Of a DNA stretch of 64,000 bases, positions 1-8,644 are shown piece by piece. This stretch comes from Lacisediminihabitans sp046156175. GTDB taxonomy: Bacteria > Actinomycetota > Actinomycetes > Actinomycetales > Microbacteriaceae. The stretch covers positions 62,001-126,000 of the forward strand of contig NZ_JAYLVL010000002.1 in assembly GCF_046156175.1 (NCBI RefSeq), given 5' to 3'. The first letter of the stretch is position 1. Each line of letters starts with the position of its first letter. Position numbers and translations under genes: made by a program. The notes beneath the pieces are model-generated. The model ran no database searches. It saw nothing but the letters and a program-made list of their open reading frames with translations, and was not told the DNA's origin.

Positions 1-1
1 C

Positions 2-1165
2 CTCAAGTACCGCAAGCATGTGCCGACGACCGCGTCCCAGCTGATGCCGCTCGAACCCAATGCGACACCGGACATCTTCGGATCGATCGCCCGCCAGGAC
101 GTGCTGCTTCACCACCCTTACGAGTCTTTCGCGACGAGCGTGCAGGCATTCCTCGAACAGGCCGCGACAGACCCCGACGTGCTCGCCATCAAGCAGACCC
201 TGTACCGCACCTCCGGTGACAGTCCGATCGTTGAGGCGCTGATCCAGGCCGCCGAATCCGGCAAGCAGGTGCTTGCGCTCGTGGAGATCAAGGCCCGGTT
301 CGACGAGTCGGCAAACATCTCCTGGGCGCGCAAGCTGGAGAAGGCCGGGGTTCACGTGGTCTACGGGCTCGTTGGACTCAAGACGCACTGCAAGCTCGCG
401 CTCGTGATCCGCCAGGAGAACGGCGTGCTCAAGCACTACAGCCACATCGGCACCGGCAACTACAACCCCAAGACCAGCCGCATCTATGAGGACTACGGGC
501 TGCTCACCGCGAGCGCCACCGTCGGCAAAGACCTCACGCGACTGTTCAACGAGCTCTCCGGGTATGCGATCGAAAAGAAATTCAAGCGCTTGCTCGTCGC
601 GCCCCTCCACCTGCGCAAGGGACTGATCAAGCGCATCCGTATCGAAGCCGACAACGCCCGCAACGGCATGCCGTCAGGTATCCGCATCAAGCTCAACTCG
701 ATCGTCGATGAGGCCATCATCGATGCGCTGTACCGCGCGAGCGAAGCCGGTGTGCCCATCGAGCTGCTTGTCCGCGGCATCTGCGGCGTCAAGCCCGGCG
801 TCGACGGACTGAGCGGCAATATCGAGGTGCGGTCGATCCTCGGCCGCTATCTGGAACATTCCCGCATCTTCTCCTTCATCAACGGCGGCGATCCCCAGGT
901 CTACATCGGCAGTGCGGACATGATGCATCGCAACCTCGACCGACGGGTCGAAGCGCTCGTGCGCCTCACCTCCCCCGACCACCTTCGGCAGATCGAGGAT
1001 CTCTTCGACCTCTCCATGTCCGATGACACTGCCCACTGGAAGCTCGCCGCCGACGGGAGCTGGACACGGCACTACCGGGCGGAGGACGGGTCGCTGCTCG
1101 AGGACATGCAGAATGTGCTCATGCGACAGGTGTCCCAGAGAAAGCGCACCGGAGTAGTGCGTTGA
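2..1165 (+). CDS. ppk: polyphosphate kinase 1, C-terminal part (5' end outside window)
   Basis: Reversible transfer of ATP gamma-phosphate to inorganic polyphosphate. The reading frame is open from the first bases, so the N-terminal half of the roughly 700-residue enzyme lies off the left edge. Visible are the PPK1 catalytic core segments IKQTLYRTSGDSP, the arginine/histidine region KTHCKLALVIR and HYSHIGTGNYNPKT (the His is the expected autophosphorylated residue of the family), and the C-terminal block YIGSADMMHRNLDRRVE. The stop overlaps the start of the NUDIX gene, and the pst genes follow. This grouping of polyphosphate and phosphate-uptake genes is common in actinobacteria. Confidence 0.96.
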   Translation, partial: LKYRKHVPTTASQLMPLEPNATPDIFGSIARQDVLLHHPYESFATSVQAFLEQAATDPDVLAIKQTLYRTSGDSPIVEALIQAAESGKQVLALVEIKARFDESANISWARKLEKAGVHVVYGLVGLKTHCKLALVIRQENGVLKHYSHIGTGNYNPKTSRIYEDYGLLTASATVGKDLTRLFNELSGYAIEKKFKRLLVAPLHLRKGLIKRIRIEADNARNGMPSGIRIKLNSIVDEAIIDALYRASEAGVPIELLVRGICGVKPGVDGLSGNIEVRSILGRYLEHSRIFSFINGGDPQVYIGSADMMHRNLDRRVEALVRLTSPDHLRQIEDLFDLSMSDDTAHWKLAADGSWTRHYRAEDGSLLEDMQNVLMRQVSQRKRTGVVR

Positions 1166-2112
1166 CCCTCACCGGCCCCGCTGTCGTACAGGCCGCGGGA
1201 GCGGTGTGCTGGCGGGAGACTCCCTCGGGCATCGAACTGCTGGTGATCCACCGCGGTGACCGCGCGGACGTCTCCATCCCCAAGGGCAAGGTGGATCCGG
1301 GGGAGACTCCCCCGCAGACCGCCGTGCGCGAGATCGCCGAGGAGACCGGGCTCGCGATCGCGCTGGGCGCGCCCCTCGGCTCGACCGAGTACACGATGCC
1401 GGGAGGTCGCGAGAAGATCGTGCACTACTGGTCGGCGGAGGTCTCGGATGAGGCGATCGCCGGGTCGACCTTCGTGCCGAACAAGGAGGTGGCGGCCGTC
1501 GAGTGGCTGTCGGTCAAAGCCGCGCGGGCCGCCCTCAGCTACGAACTCGACCGGGATGTGCTCGACCGGTTCTCGGCGCGGGCGAAGGCCCGCACCATCC
1601 GCACCTTCCCGATCATCGTGCTGCGCCACGGTCGCGCGGTGCCGCCCGCCAGCTGGGACGGACCGGATTCGACGCGGCCGCTGCTGCATCGCGGGCTCGA
1701 GCAGTCCCGCAATGTCGCGCCGGCCATCGCGGCCTGGGCACCGGAGAAGCTCATCAGCAGCACTGCCGCGCGCTGCCTCGCCACGATCGAACCGGTCGCC
1801 GCTCTCACCGGACTACCCATCAAGCAGTCGACGGGAATCAGCCAGGATGCCTGGGAAGACGGTGCCGCCCGGGTGCACAAGGCCGTTCGCAAGCGGCTCG
1901 CGGCGGGGGTGTCGGTGGTGCTGTGCAGCCACGGGCCCGTGATCCCTGAGATCATCGCGGAGACCGCCGCTCTCACCAACACGCCCCTCGATGCTCCCCT
2001 GCGCCGCGCCGGCATGCTGTCGACCTCGGAATTCACGGTGATGCACGTGTCGTCGGAGCATCCCGATGCCCCCCTAGTCGCCGTCGAGACCCACGGCCCG
2101 GCGTTCCTCTGA
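1162..2112 (+). CDS. NUDIX hydrolase fused to histidine phosphatase domain (MutT1-like)
   Basis: A 316-residue protein starting at TTG 1162, which overlaps the ppk stop (TTGA) and implies translational coupling. The N-terminal NUDIX domain shows the complete box: G-x5-E-x7-REIAEETGL at about residues 37-60. The C-terminal half begins with IVLRHGRA, the RHG motif of the histidine phosphatase superfamily, and has a later His in CSHGPV. This two-domain arrangement matches mycobacterial MutT1, which acts on 8-oxo-dGTP and on dinucleoside polyphosphates. Its coupling to ppk would also fit nucleotide-pyrophosphate or diphosphoinositol/polyphosphate clean-up. Substrate not determinable from sequence. 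Confidence 0.9.
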   Translation: MTLTGPAVVQAAGAVCWRETPSGIELLVIHRGDRADVSIPKGKVDPGETPPQTAVREIAEETGLAIALGAPLGSTEYTMPGGREKIVHYWSAEVSDEAIAGSTFVPNKEVAAVEWLSVKAARAALSYELDRDVLDRFSARAKARTIRTFPIIVLRHGRAVPPASWDGPDSTRPLLHRGLEQSRNVAPAIAAWAPEKLISSTAARCLATIEPVAALTGLPIKQSTGISQDAWEDGAARVHKAVRKRLAAGVSVVLCSHGPVIPEIIAETAALTNTPLDAPLRRAGMLSTSEFTVMHVSSEHPDAPLVAVETHGPAFL

Positions 2113-2133
2113 GCCATCGTCCGTGGGCCGGGA

Positions 2134-2162
2134 ATTCGAAGCTCGTTAACCTCTTGTTCATC
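2134..2162 (+). promoter_or_regulatory. putative Pho box (11-bp-spaced direct repeats) upstream of pstS
   Basis: GTTAACC (2145-2151) and GTTCATC (2156-2162) are two heptamers exactly 11 bp apart. A weaker third unit, ATTCGAA, starts at 2134, also 11 bp upstream. Direct heptamers with 4-bp spacers close to GTTCACC are the known target of actinobacterial PhoP response regulators. The site lies 122 bp upstream of the pstS start, between the NUDIX gene and the pst operon. Confidence 0.65.
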
Positions 2163-2284
2163 TTCTAGGGAGAGCGTGGACACTCGCCGCACATAGCGTC
2201 TTCTCTTGGACCAGCACCGGTCTTCCCGGCGGCCGAGCCCCAAGCTGCTCGCCCGCCGGAGTCACCACCCCCGAAGGGAACACA

Positions 2285-3409
2285 GTGAAGTTCACTCACG
2301 CCGCTTCGGCGGGCGCACTCGCGCTCGTCGCCGCACTCGCACTCTCCTCTTGTGCAAGCACTCCTAGCACCCCCGCCGCGAGCACCACCCCCAAGGCCAG
2401 CGTTGCTGCCCTCGACAAGACGCTCACCGGCACGATCACCGCCGGCGGATCCAGCGCACAGGCCAATGCCGAGGCAGCATGGACCGCCGCGTTCCAGGCC
2501 CAGGTGCCCGGCGTGACCATCAACTACGACAAGTCCCAGGGCTCGGGCGGTGGAGTCACCAACTGGCTCGCCGGCAGCTACGACTTCGCGGGCTCCGACG
2601 CACCGCTCAACGCTGACCAGCAGACCTCTGCGGCCGCTCTCTGCGGAACCGGCGGAGCGCTCAACCTCCCCGTCTACCTCGACGGCGTCGCCGTCATCTT
2701 CAACCTCTCCGGGGTTTCGAAGCTCAACCTCTCGTCTGCCACGCTCGCCAAGATCTTCAGCCTCCAGGTGAAGACCTGGAACGACCCGGCCATCGCCGCC
2801 GACAACCCCGGCGTCACGCTTCCCTCCACCGCGATCACCACCGTGACCCGCTCGGACGGATCGGGAACCACCCAGAACTTCACGAACTACCTCAGCGAGG
2901 TTCAGCCCTCCGTCTGGACCTCCCCGGCAAGCAACAAGTGGCCGATCGCCGGATCGAGCGCCCAGCAGGGTGGATCGGGTGTCGTGAACACGGTCAAGGC
3001 CGGAGACGGCACCATCGGCTACGCGGACCACAGCGCCATCGGCGACCTCACCGCCGCGTCGATCCAGGTCGGCACCGGTAAGGACTTCGTCGCGTTCAGC
3101 CAGAAGGGTGCGACCAACGCGTTCACCGCTGCGGCCGTTGCCGCCGACACCACGGTGAAGGGTGACCTCGCGCAGAAGCTCGACTACACCAAGATCACCG
3201 ACAAGTCGGCCTACCCGATCCCGCTGGTCTCTTACCAGATCGTCTGCACCACCTTCAAGGACGCGGCCCAGGCCAAGCTCACGAAGGCCTTCATCGGCTA
3301 CGTCGCCAGCGACATCGGACAGCAGATCACGGCCAAGAACGCCGGTTCCGCTCCGATCCCGGCGAGCATGCTCGCCTCGATCCAGAAGAGCCTCGCTCTA
3401 GTCAAGTAG
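2285..3409 (+). CDS. pstS: phosphate ABC transporter substrate-binding lipoprotein PstS
   Basis: A 374-residue high-affinity phosphate-binding protein that delivers phosphate to PstCAB. The N-terminus is a lipoprotein signal with lipobox LSSC (cysteine near residue 24), followed by a Ser/Thr/Pro linker. The phosphate-binding segments GGSSAQ, YDFAGSDAPL and TRSDGSGTT are typical of PstS. The start is GTG 2285, preceded by GAAGGGA. It is first in the pstSCAB operon, with a Pho-box-like repeat upstream and a stable hairpin immediately downstream that may let PstS be made in excess of the membrane subunits. Confidence 0.97.
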   Translation: MKFTHAASAGALALVAALALSSCASTPSTPAASTTPKASVAALDKTLTGTITAGGSSAQANAEAAWTAAFQAQVPGVTINYDKSQGSGGGVTNWLAGSYDFAGSDAPLNADQQTSAAALCGTGGALNLPVYLDGVAVIFNLSGVSKLNLSSATLAKIFSLQVKTWNDPAIAADNPGVTLPSTAITTVTRSDGSGTTQNFTNYLSEVQPSVWTSPASNKWPIAGSSAQQGGSGVVNTVKAGDGTIGYADHSAIGDLTAASIQVGTGKDFVAFSQKGATNAFTAAAVAADTTVKGDLAQKLDYTKITDKSAYPIPLVSYQIVCTTFKDAAQAKLTKAFIGYVASDIGQQITAKNAGSAPIPASMLASIQKSLALVK

Positions 3410-3419
3410 CGCTTGCTCT

Positions 3420-3465
3420 GCCAGTCTGTGGTCAGTCCGCAGCGCGGGTCTGACCACAGACTGGC
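3420..3465 (+). promoter_or_regulatory. intercistronic hairpin between pstS and pstC
   Basis: A perfect 16-bp inverted repeat (3420-3435 paired with 3450-3465, arm GCCAGTCTGTGGTCAG), with a further CCGC/GCGG pairing inside the 14-nt loop. It lies 11 bp after the pstS stop. No T-run follows, so it resembles an mRNA-stabilising or attenuating element rather than a simple intrinsic terminator. Confidence 0.8.
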
Positions 3466-3500
3466 TCACGATGTACCCGGCATCCTCGAGAAAGAAACCA

Positions 3501-4631
3501 GTGAGTAACACCGAAGCTGTTCCCTCCCCGAGTGCCACCGTTTCTTCCGGTCCCCGATCCCCCCTGGGGGGCTCGGGGCCGGCCCGCGTCAAGTCCCGGC
3601 CCGCGGACCGCATCTTCTTCGGCCTGAGTTTCGCCTCCGCCGTGTCGATCATGGTGATCCTCGCCGGTGTGGCCCTGTTCCTGATCGTGCAGGCCGCGCC
3701 CGCGATCGCCGCCAACTGGTCGAGCAACACCGACCTCAACTCCGGCCCGACGAGCGGCTACGCCAGTTTCTGGGCGTATGTCGGTCCGCTCATCTGGGGC
3801 ACGCTCTGGGTCTCGCTCTTCGCCCTCATCCTCGGCGCACCGGTCGCGATCGGAATCGCGCTCTTCATCTCCCACTACGCCCCCCGCCGCATTGCCGGTG
3901 TGCTCGGCTACCTCATCGACCTGCTCGCGGCGGTGCCGTCGATCGTCTTCGGCCTCTGGGGCATCATCGTGATCCGCCCCCTGCTATTGCCGCTCACCGA
4001 CTGGCTCAACCAGAATCTCGGCTGGATCCCCATCTTCAGCGGCCAGGCATCCACCACCGGCTCGACGATCCTGTCGGGAGCGGTCGTGCTCGCCGTGATG
4101 ATCCTTCCCATCATCAGTTCGATCTCCCGCGAGATCTTCCTGCAGACCCCGCGACTCCACGAAGAGGCCGCCCTCGCCCTCGGCGCCACCAAGTGGGAGA
4201 TGATCAAGCTCGCCGTCTTCCCCTACGCCCGCTCCGGCGTCGTGAGCGCGACATTGCTCGGCCTCGGCCGTGCGCTCGGTGAGACCATGGCGATCGCGCT
4301 CATCATCTCGCCCTCGATCGAGGTCTCGACCCGCATCCTCACCGAGGGCCAGAACTCGCAGACGATCGCCGCGAACATCGCTCTCAACTTTCCGATCGCC
4401 AACCCGCTGCAGCGCTCCGCACTCATCGGCACCGGCCTCATGCTGTTCGTGATCTCGCTCGCGGTCAACATGCTCGCCCGCTTCATCGTGTCCCGCACGA
4501 GCTCGGGCAGCACCCGCCGCAAGCCCCGCACAGCGAAGGTCTCGGCTCAGGCCGAGCAGCCGGTCTCCGGCGCGACATCCACCTCCTCTGCGTCGATAGC
4601 GTCCCCCCGATCCGAAGGAGGCACCGCGTGA
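3501..4631 (+). CDS. pstC: phosphate ABC transporter permease PstC
   Basis: Inner-membrane subunit of the Pst phosphate importer, 376 residues from GTG 3501. This start is chosen because GAGAAAG lies 6 nt upstream, like the GTG starts of pstS, pstA and pstB. An in-frame ATG at 3471 has no such site and sits against the hairpin. It has six hydrophobic segments after a Ser/Pro/Arg-rich cytoplasmic N-terminus of about 40 residues. The EAA-type loop reads LHEEAALALGATKWEMIKLAVFP with the conserved G. The last codons overlap the pstA start (GTGA). Confidence 0.96.
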   Translation: MSNTEAVPSPSATVSSGPRSPLGGSGPARVKSRPADRIFFGLSFASAVSIMVILAGVALFLIVQAAPAIAANWSSNTDLNSGPTSGYASFWAYVGPLIWGTLWVSLFALILGAPVAIGIALFISHYAPRRIAGVLGYLIDLLAAVPSIVFGLWGIIVIRPLLLPLTDWLNQNLGWIPIFSGQASTTGSTILSGAVVLAVMILPIISSISREIFLQTPRLHEEAALALGATKWEMIKLAVFPYARSGVVSATLLGLGRALGETMAIALIISPSIEVSTRILTEGQNSQTIAANIALNFPIANPLQRSALIGTGLMLFVISLAVNMLARFIVSRTSSGSTRRKPRTAKVSAQAEQPVSGATSTSSASIASPRSEGGTA

Positions 4632-5734
4632 CCACCGCCGTGCAGTCCGGTGCCCGCAAGCCCCAGGGGCCGATGACCAACGCTCTGACGACGGGCCAGC
4701 TGCCGCGCTTCGTCGAGTTCTACGTGCTGGCGGGTGCCCTGGTCATCAGCGCCGGCGCGCTCCTGCTGATGGGATTCAACTGGGGCGGCTGGATCTTCGT
4801 CTCGATCATCGTCTACCTCATTGGACTCGCGGCCCTCTCCACGGTGGCCGAGAACCGCCGCAAGGCCGTCGACCGCATCGTTCGCAGCCTCGTGACCATC
4901 GCCTTCCTGCTCGCGATCGCTCCGCTCATCTCCACGCTCTACACGGTCACGGCGAAGGGGATCGGCCAGCTCAACTGGGCCTTCATCTCGCAGACCGGCG
5001 GTGCCGTCTTCAACGCCGAGACCCTCAAGGTCACGGTCACCTCCGGAGCGTTGCAGGCGATCGTCGGCACCCTGGAGATCACCGGGATCGCGGCCCTCAT
5101 GTCGATCCCGATCGGCATCCTCACCTCGATCTACCTCGTCGAGTACGCCCAGCCCCAGCAGTGGATGGCGCGCACCGTCACGTTCCTCGTCGACGTGATG
5201 ACGGGCATCCCCTCTATCGTCGCCGGGCTTTTCGCGTTCGCGCTGTCCACCCTCATCGTCGGCCCGAAGGCCTTCAGCGGATTCTCCGCCTCCGTCGCTC
5301 TGTCGGTGCTGATGATCCCGATCATCGTGCGGGCCTGTGAGGAGATGCTGAAGCTTGTGCCGAACGACCTGCGCGAGGCATCCTTCGCGCTCGGCGTGTC
5401 CCGCTTCTCCACCATCGTGAAGATCGTGCTGCCGACCGCCATCGCGGGCATCATCACCGGCGTCATGCTGGCCATCGCCCGGGTGATCGGCGAGACGGCC
5501 CCGATCTTCATCGCGGCGAGCTTCACCGACAACTTCAACTCGAACCCCTTCAGCGGCCCGATGCAGACCCTGCCCGTGCTCGCCTACACCGGCTACAAGT
5601 TCCCGAGCCAGGACATCGCGGCATCGAACGCGTCGGCCTGGGGCGCCGCCCTGCTGCTCATCCTCATCGTCGTTATCCTCAATATCGTCGCTCGCATCAT
5701 CGCCCGGATCTTCGCCCCCAAGGGCGCCCGGTAG
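4628..5734 (+). CDS. pstA: phosphate ABC transporter permease PstA
   Basis: Second membrane subunit of the Pst importer, 368 residues, GTG start overlapping the pstC stop, with GAAGGAG upstream. The permease core in the second half contains DVMTGIPSIVAGLF, the EAA-type loop LREASFALGVSRFSTIVKIVLP, and RVIGETAPI as in other PstA proteins. It has an extra N-terminal membrane region of about 90 residues before the six-helix core, as is usual for actinobacterial PstA. Confidence 0.96.
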   Translation: MTTAVQSGARKPQGPMTNALTTGQLPRFVEFYVLAGALVISAGALLLMGFNWGGWIFVSIIVYLIGLAALSTVAENRRKAVDRIVRSLVTIAFLLAIAPLISTLYTVTAKGIGQLNWAFISQTGGAVFNAETLKVTVTSGALQAIVGTLEITGIAALMSIPIGILTSIYLVEYAQPQQWMARTVTFLVDVMTGIPSIVAGLFAFALSTLIVGPKAFSGFSASVALSVLMIPIIVRACEEMLKLVPNDLREASFALGVSRFSTIVKIVLPTAIAGIITGVMLAIARVIGETAPIFIAASFTDNFNSNPFSGPMQTLPVLAYTGYKFPSQDIAASNASAWGAALLLILIVVILNIVARIIARIFAPKGAR

Positions 5735-5764
5735 CGGCACGACGAACAGACCCGAAGGAAAACT

Positions 5765-6544
5765 GTGTCAAAGCGCATCGAAGTGAACGATCTCAACATC
5801 TACTACAGCGACTTCCTCGCGGTGGAAGGCGTGTCGATCTCGATCGAACCCCGCACCGTCACCGCCCTGATCGGGCCGAGTGGATGCGGCAAGTCCACGT
5901 TCCTGCGCACGCTCAACCGCATGCACGAGGTGATCCCCGGCGCTCACGTCGAGGGCGAGGTCATCATCGACGGCAACAACCTGTACGGCGAAGGCGTGGA
6001 TCCCGTGCTCGTGCGCCGCCAGGTGGGTATGGTCTTCCAGCGCGCCAACCCGTTCCCCACCATGTCGATCCGCGACAACGTGCTCGCCGGCGTCACCCTC
6101 AATAACCGCAAGCTCTCCAAGGGCGACGGGGATGCCTTGGTGGAGCGGTCCCTCCAGGGGGCGAACCTGTGGAACGAGGTCAAGGACCGCCTCGACAAGC
6201 CCGGAATGGGCCTCTCCGGCGGCCAGCAGCAGCGCCTGTGCATCGCGCGAGCCATCGCGGTCTCCCCGGACGTGCTGCTCATGGACGAGCCCTGCTCGGC
6301 GCTCGACCCCATCTCGACCCTCGCCATCGAAGACCTGATCGAGGAACTGAAGCTCGACTACACGATCGTGATCGTGACGCACAACATGCAGCAGGCCTCA
6401 CGGGTATCGGACCGCACCGCCTTCTTCAACATCGCCGGCACCGGCAAGCCGGGCAAGCTCATCGAATACAACGACACGAACACCATCTTCTCGAAGCCGA
6501 GCGTGCAGGCCACCGAGGACTACGTGTCCGGCAAATTCGGATAA
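5765..6544 (+). CDS. pstB: phosphate ABC transporter ATP-binding protein PstB
   Basis: ATPase of the Pst importer, 259 residues, GTG start 31 bp after pstA with GAAGGA upstream. Walker A is GPSGCGKST, the Q-loop is MVFQRANPFP, the signature is LSGGQQQR, Walker B is VLLMDEPCSALDP and the switch is VTHNM. The full-length match leaves no doubt. No phoU follows; the operon ends in a region of degenerate palindromic repeats facing rskA. Confidence 0.97.
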   Translation: MSKRIEVNDLNIYYSDFLAVEGVSISIEPRTVTALIGPSGCGKSTFLRTLNRMHEVIPGAHVEGEVIIDGNNLYGEGVDPVLVRRQVGMVFQRANPFPTMSIRDNVLAGVTLNNRKLSKGDGDALVERSLQGANLWNEVKDRLDKPGMGLSGGQQQRLCIARAIAVSPDVLLMDEPCSALDPISTLAIEDLIEELKLDYTIVIVTHNMQQASRVSDRTAFFNIAGTGKPGKLIEYNDTNTIFSKPSVQATEDYVSGKFG

Positions 6545-6545
6545 C

Positions 6546-6715
6546 CGGTCTCGAAACGGTCGCTGAGCGACCTCCGCGACCCCGGTGATCGAGTAGCGCC
6601 CGGGTGATCGAGTGTCGCCCTCGAGGCGCGTATCGAGAACGCCGCTGAATGCCTCGACACGTTTGCTCAGCGACCTACTCTGCCGCCGGTGCCCAGGTAT
6701 CGAGAACCGAAGACG
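6546..6715. repeat. degenerate dispersed palindromic repeat between convergent pstB and rskA
   Basis: This gene-free stretch holds several broken copies of a GGTCTCGATACG / CGAGTAGCG type motif: GGTCTCGAAACGGTCGCTGAG, two copies of GGTGATCGAGT, GCGTATCGAGAAC, and a last GGTATCGAGAACC. Better copies sit at 55652-55716. It separates two convergent operons, where it may also act as a bidirectional transcription barrier. Confidence 0.6.
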
Positions 6716-7546
6716 TCAGGCGCTGGGTACCGCCACGATCGGCGCGGTGGTCGGCGTCTTGGAGCCGCCACTCGGTTCTACGGTGATGCCGAGGGTATCG
6801 CCTTCGGTCATCGCTCCGGCGAGCACGCTCACAGTCCTGCCCGATGACGCGGCGTCGAAGATCCCCGCCGGTGTCGCCTTCGAGGCCGTGTCGATGTACC
6901 AGAGTTCGTAGGTCTTGCCGCCAGCGAGTTTCGGGAGCTTGTCGATCACCACTGCAGACTTCTTGAGGCCGACGGACCAGACGAAGGTCGCCTTGCCGCC
7001 GCCCGAGACATCCGCCTTGGCCTGCTGGTAGTCGCTCGCGGCGACGATCGCCGAAATGGCCGCCGCCTGCTGCTGGGACTCGTTGCCCGCAGACAGCCCG
7101 AGGATGTTGCCTCCGACGAAGAGCGCGACCGCAGCGGCCGCAGCCACCAGGATCGATGCCGGTCGGGTGAACCATCGAGCAGTGGCCTTCGTCGACGCCC
7201 GCGTTGGCGTGCCGAGGCTCGCCGTGCGGATGGCTTCAGCGGAGGCGTCCTGCTGCGGGGTGGTCACCGCGGGTACCGCGGTGAGAGTCGGACGCACCGC
7301 CGGAAGCGGGGCGAGCTGGGGCGTCACGGCGATCTGGGCCATGAGGCGGGCCTTGAGGTCCGCAGGAGGCGCGACCGGGTCGGCCGAGAGTCCGATCAGC
7401 ACCGCTGTATCCGACAATGAAGCCACCTCCGCCCGTGCCTCTTCGGATGTCAGCAGATATGCCTCGAACCGAGTCTTTTCGTCGCCGTCAAGTGCGTTCA
7501 ACGCGTACGCGCCGCTGAGGAGGTGTAGTTCTTCGCGGTCAGTCAC
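6716..7546 (-). CDS. rskA: anti-sigma-K factor RskA-like protein
   Basis: A 276-residue single-pass membrane anti-sigma factor. The N-terminus HLLSGAYALNALDGDEKTRFEAYL is the zinc-less RskA anti-sigma domain. A transmembrane segment follows at about residues 130-152, and the C-terminal extracytoplasmic domain contains the RskA signature KTYELWYIDT. Its GTG start overlaps the sigK stop (GTGA), the canonical sigma/anti-sigma arrangement. In mycobacteria the partner sigma factor is released by regulated proteolysis of RskA. Confidence 0.92.
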   Translation of the reverse strand: MTDREELHLLSGAYALNALDGDEKTRFEAYLLTSEEARAEVASLSDTAVLIGLSADPVAPPADLKARLMAQIAVTPQLAPLPAVRPTLTAVPAVTTPQQDASAEAIRTASLGTPTRASTKATARWFTRPASILVAAAAAVALFVGGNILGLSAGNESQQQAAAISAIVAASDYQQAKADVSGGGKATFVWSVGLKKSAVVIDKLPKLAGGKTYELWYIDTASKATPAGIFDAASSGRTVSVLAGAMTEGDTLGITVEPSGGSKTPTTAPIVAVPSA

Positions 7547-8097
7547 GATGCCACCCCCAATTCGTCACGCAGGCGGATCATGCCGTCGCGCAGTCGTGTC
7601 TTCACCGTGCCGATGGGCACGCTGAGCATTGCTGCCACTTCACTGTGGCTGTAGCCGCCGTAATACGCAAGGGTGACAGCCTGGCGCTGCAGTTCGGTCA
7701 ATTGCGACATGGCTTCCTTCACCCTCTCGTGTTCAATGGTCGTTTCTACCGTGTCCGCCACATTGTCGTAGTCGGAAACGTAATCCCTGATGCCGATCTT
7801 CACGTCACGATCGCGACCGGACTGAGATGACCTGATGCGGTCGACCGCGCGTCGGTGAGCCATGGTGAGGATCCAGGTGGATGCCCCGCCCTTGCTCGGT
7901 TCGTACCGGGACGCGTTCTGCCAGATCTCCAGGAACACTTCCTGGGTCACTTCTTCCGATTGCGCGTGATCCACGAGAAGCCTGCGGATCAGCCCGAATA
8001 CTCTCGGGGAGATCTCGTCGTACAGTGCCCCGAAAGCCGCCTGATCGCCGCCCGCGATTTGCGCGAGCAGAGTCTCTTTGGTCGCAGGTTTGTCCAT
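7543..8097 (-). CDS. sigK: ECF RNA polymerase sigma factor, SigK type
   Basis: A 184-residue ECF sigma factor starting at ATG 8097. A longer form from ATG 8148 (201 residues) is possible, but neither start has a strong ribosome site; the shorter N-terminus aligns better with known SigK lengths. Region 2 includes EVTQEVFLEIWQNASRY and TMAHRRAVDRIRSSQ. Region 4 includes LTELQRQAVTLAYYGGYSHSEVA followed by VPIGTVKTRLRDGMIRLRD. It is coupled to rskA downstream. A paralogous sigma factor lies at 11558-12169. Confidence 0.92.
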   Translation of the reverse strand: MDKPATKETLLAQIAGGDQAAFGALYDEISPRVFGLIRRLLVDHAQSEEVTQEVFLEIWQNASRYEPSKGGASTWILTMAHRRAVDRIRSSQSGRDRDVKIGIRDYVSDYDNVADTVETTIEHERVKEAMSQLTELQRQAVTLAYYGGYSHSEVAAMLSVPIGTVKTRLRDGMIRLRDELGVAS

Positions 8098-8331
8098 GGA
8101 CTCGTAGTCCTGGCTGCGGTCGGTTTCACGGGGCACGAGCTTAAGCATTGCAAACAATCCGTGTGATCGTGCGCGGCACCGAAAAGACACTCGTGGTGAG
8201 CGTCCATTTCGGCACCTCGATGTTCAGTTGTGCGTCACCAGCGCAACCGGAGTGGCTTCGATTCGCTTCCGAGGCCGTTCCGTCTGTGCGGGTCACAACT
8301 GGAGTTCGCAACCGATGGCAAATCGGATTGG

Positions 8332-8355
8332 TCTGTGGCGGATTCTGTGGCGGAT
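8332..8355. repeat. perfect 12-bp tandem duplication
   Basis: TCTGTGGCGGAT occurs twice head to tail, about 235 bp upstream of the likely sigK start. It may be a protein-binding direct repeat or simple slippage. No known motif recognised. Confidence 0.6.
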
Positions 8356-8563
8356 CCGATGGATTCGCGGCATCCCAGAGAAAGATGGGTGCCAGGCCGC
8401 AGAAACGCCTCTCGGCGCTAGGCCGCTCGAAGCGGCGAATATTGGAGCCCGGGGTTACTGCGGCCCGGCGGTGGCCCTTTCGAGCCGTTGACGATTGTAC
8501 CCGTCGACGCTGGATGCTTTCACTCCGGTGGGCGGCACGATCGCGTCGACGCCATCCCTCGTC

Positions 8564-8619
8564 GAGTTGCGCTCTTCTGCGGGTCAGCCAGCGCGCGAAC
8601 CCACACAAGCATGCAACTC
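8564..8619. repeat. 56-bp dispersed palindromic element, copy 1
   Basis: Arms 8564-8584 (GAGTTGCGCTCTTCTGCGGGT) and 8599-8619 are inverted repeats with 16 of 21 positions paired around a 14-nt loop. The same element with the same arm and loop lengths recurs at 26700-26755. Both lie about 25 bp beyond the stop codon of a minus-strand gene. Confidence 0.75.
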
Positions 8620-8644
8620 GCGAACCTCCGCGGCCGGGGACGAT

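Larger units (their letters stand above)
8098..8644. other. 547-bp gene-free region upstream of sigK
   Basis: Contains the sigK leader (minus strand), a perfect 12-bp tandem duplication at 8332-8355 and one copy of a 56-bp dispersed palindrome at 8564-8619. Codon-like open frames run through it, but none shows a ribosome site or a recognisable domain. I see no further gene. Confidence 0.55.

Noticed and set aside
3420..3465. Calling the pstS-pstC hairpin a plain intrinsic terminator
   Set aside because: No T-tract follows and pstCAB lack another promoter that I can see; partial termination or mRNA protection fits better.
4547..5740. Long minus-strand open frame opposite pstA
   Set aside because: Acidic low-complexity translation, antisense to pstA, no start context.
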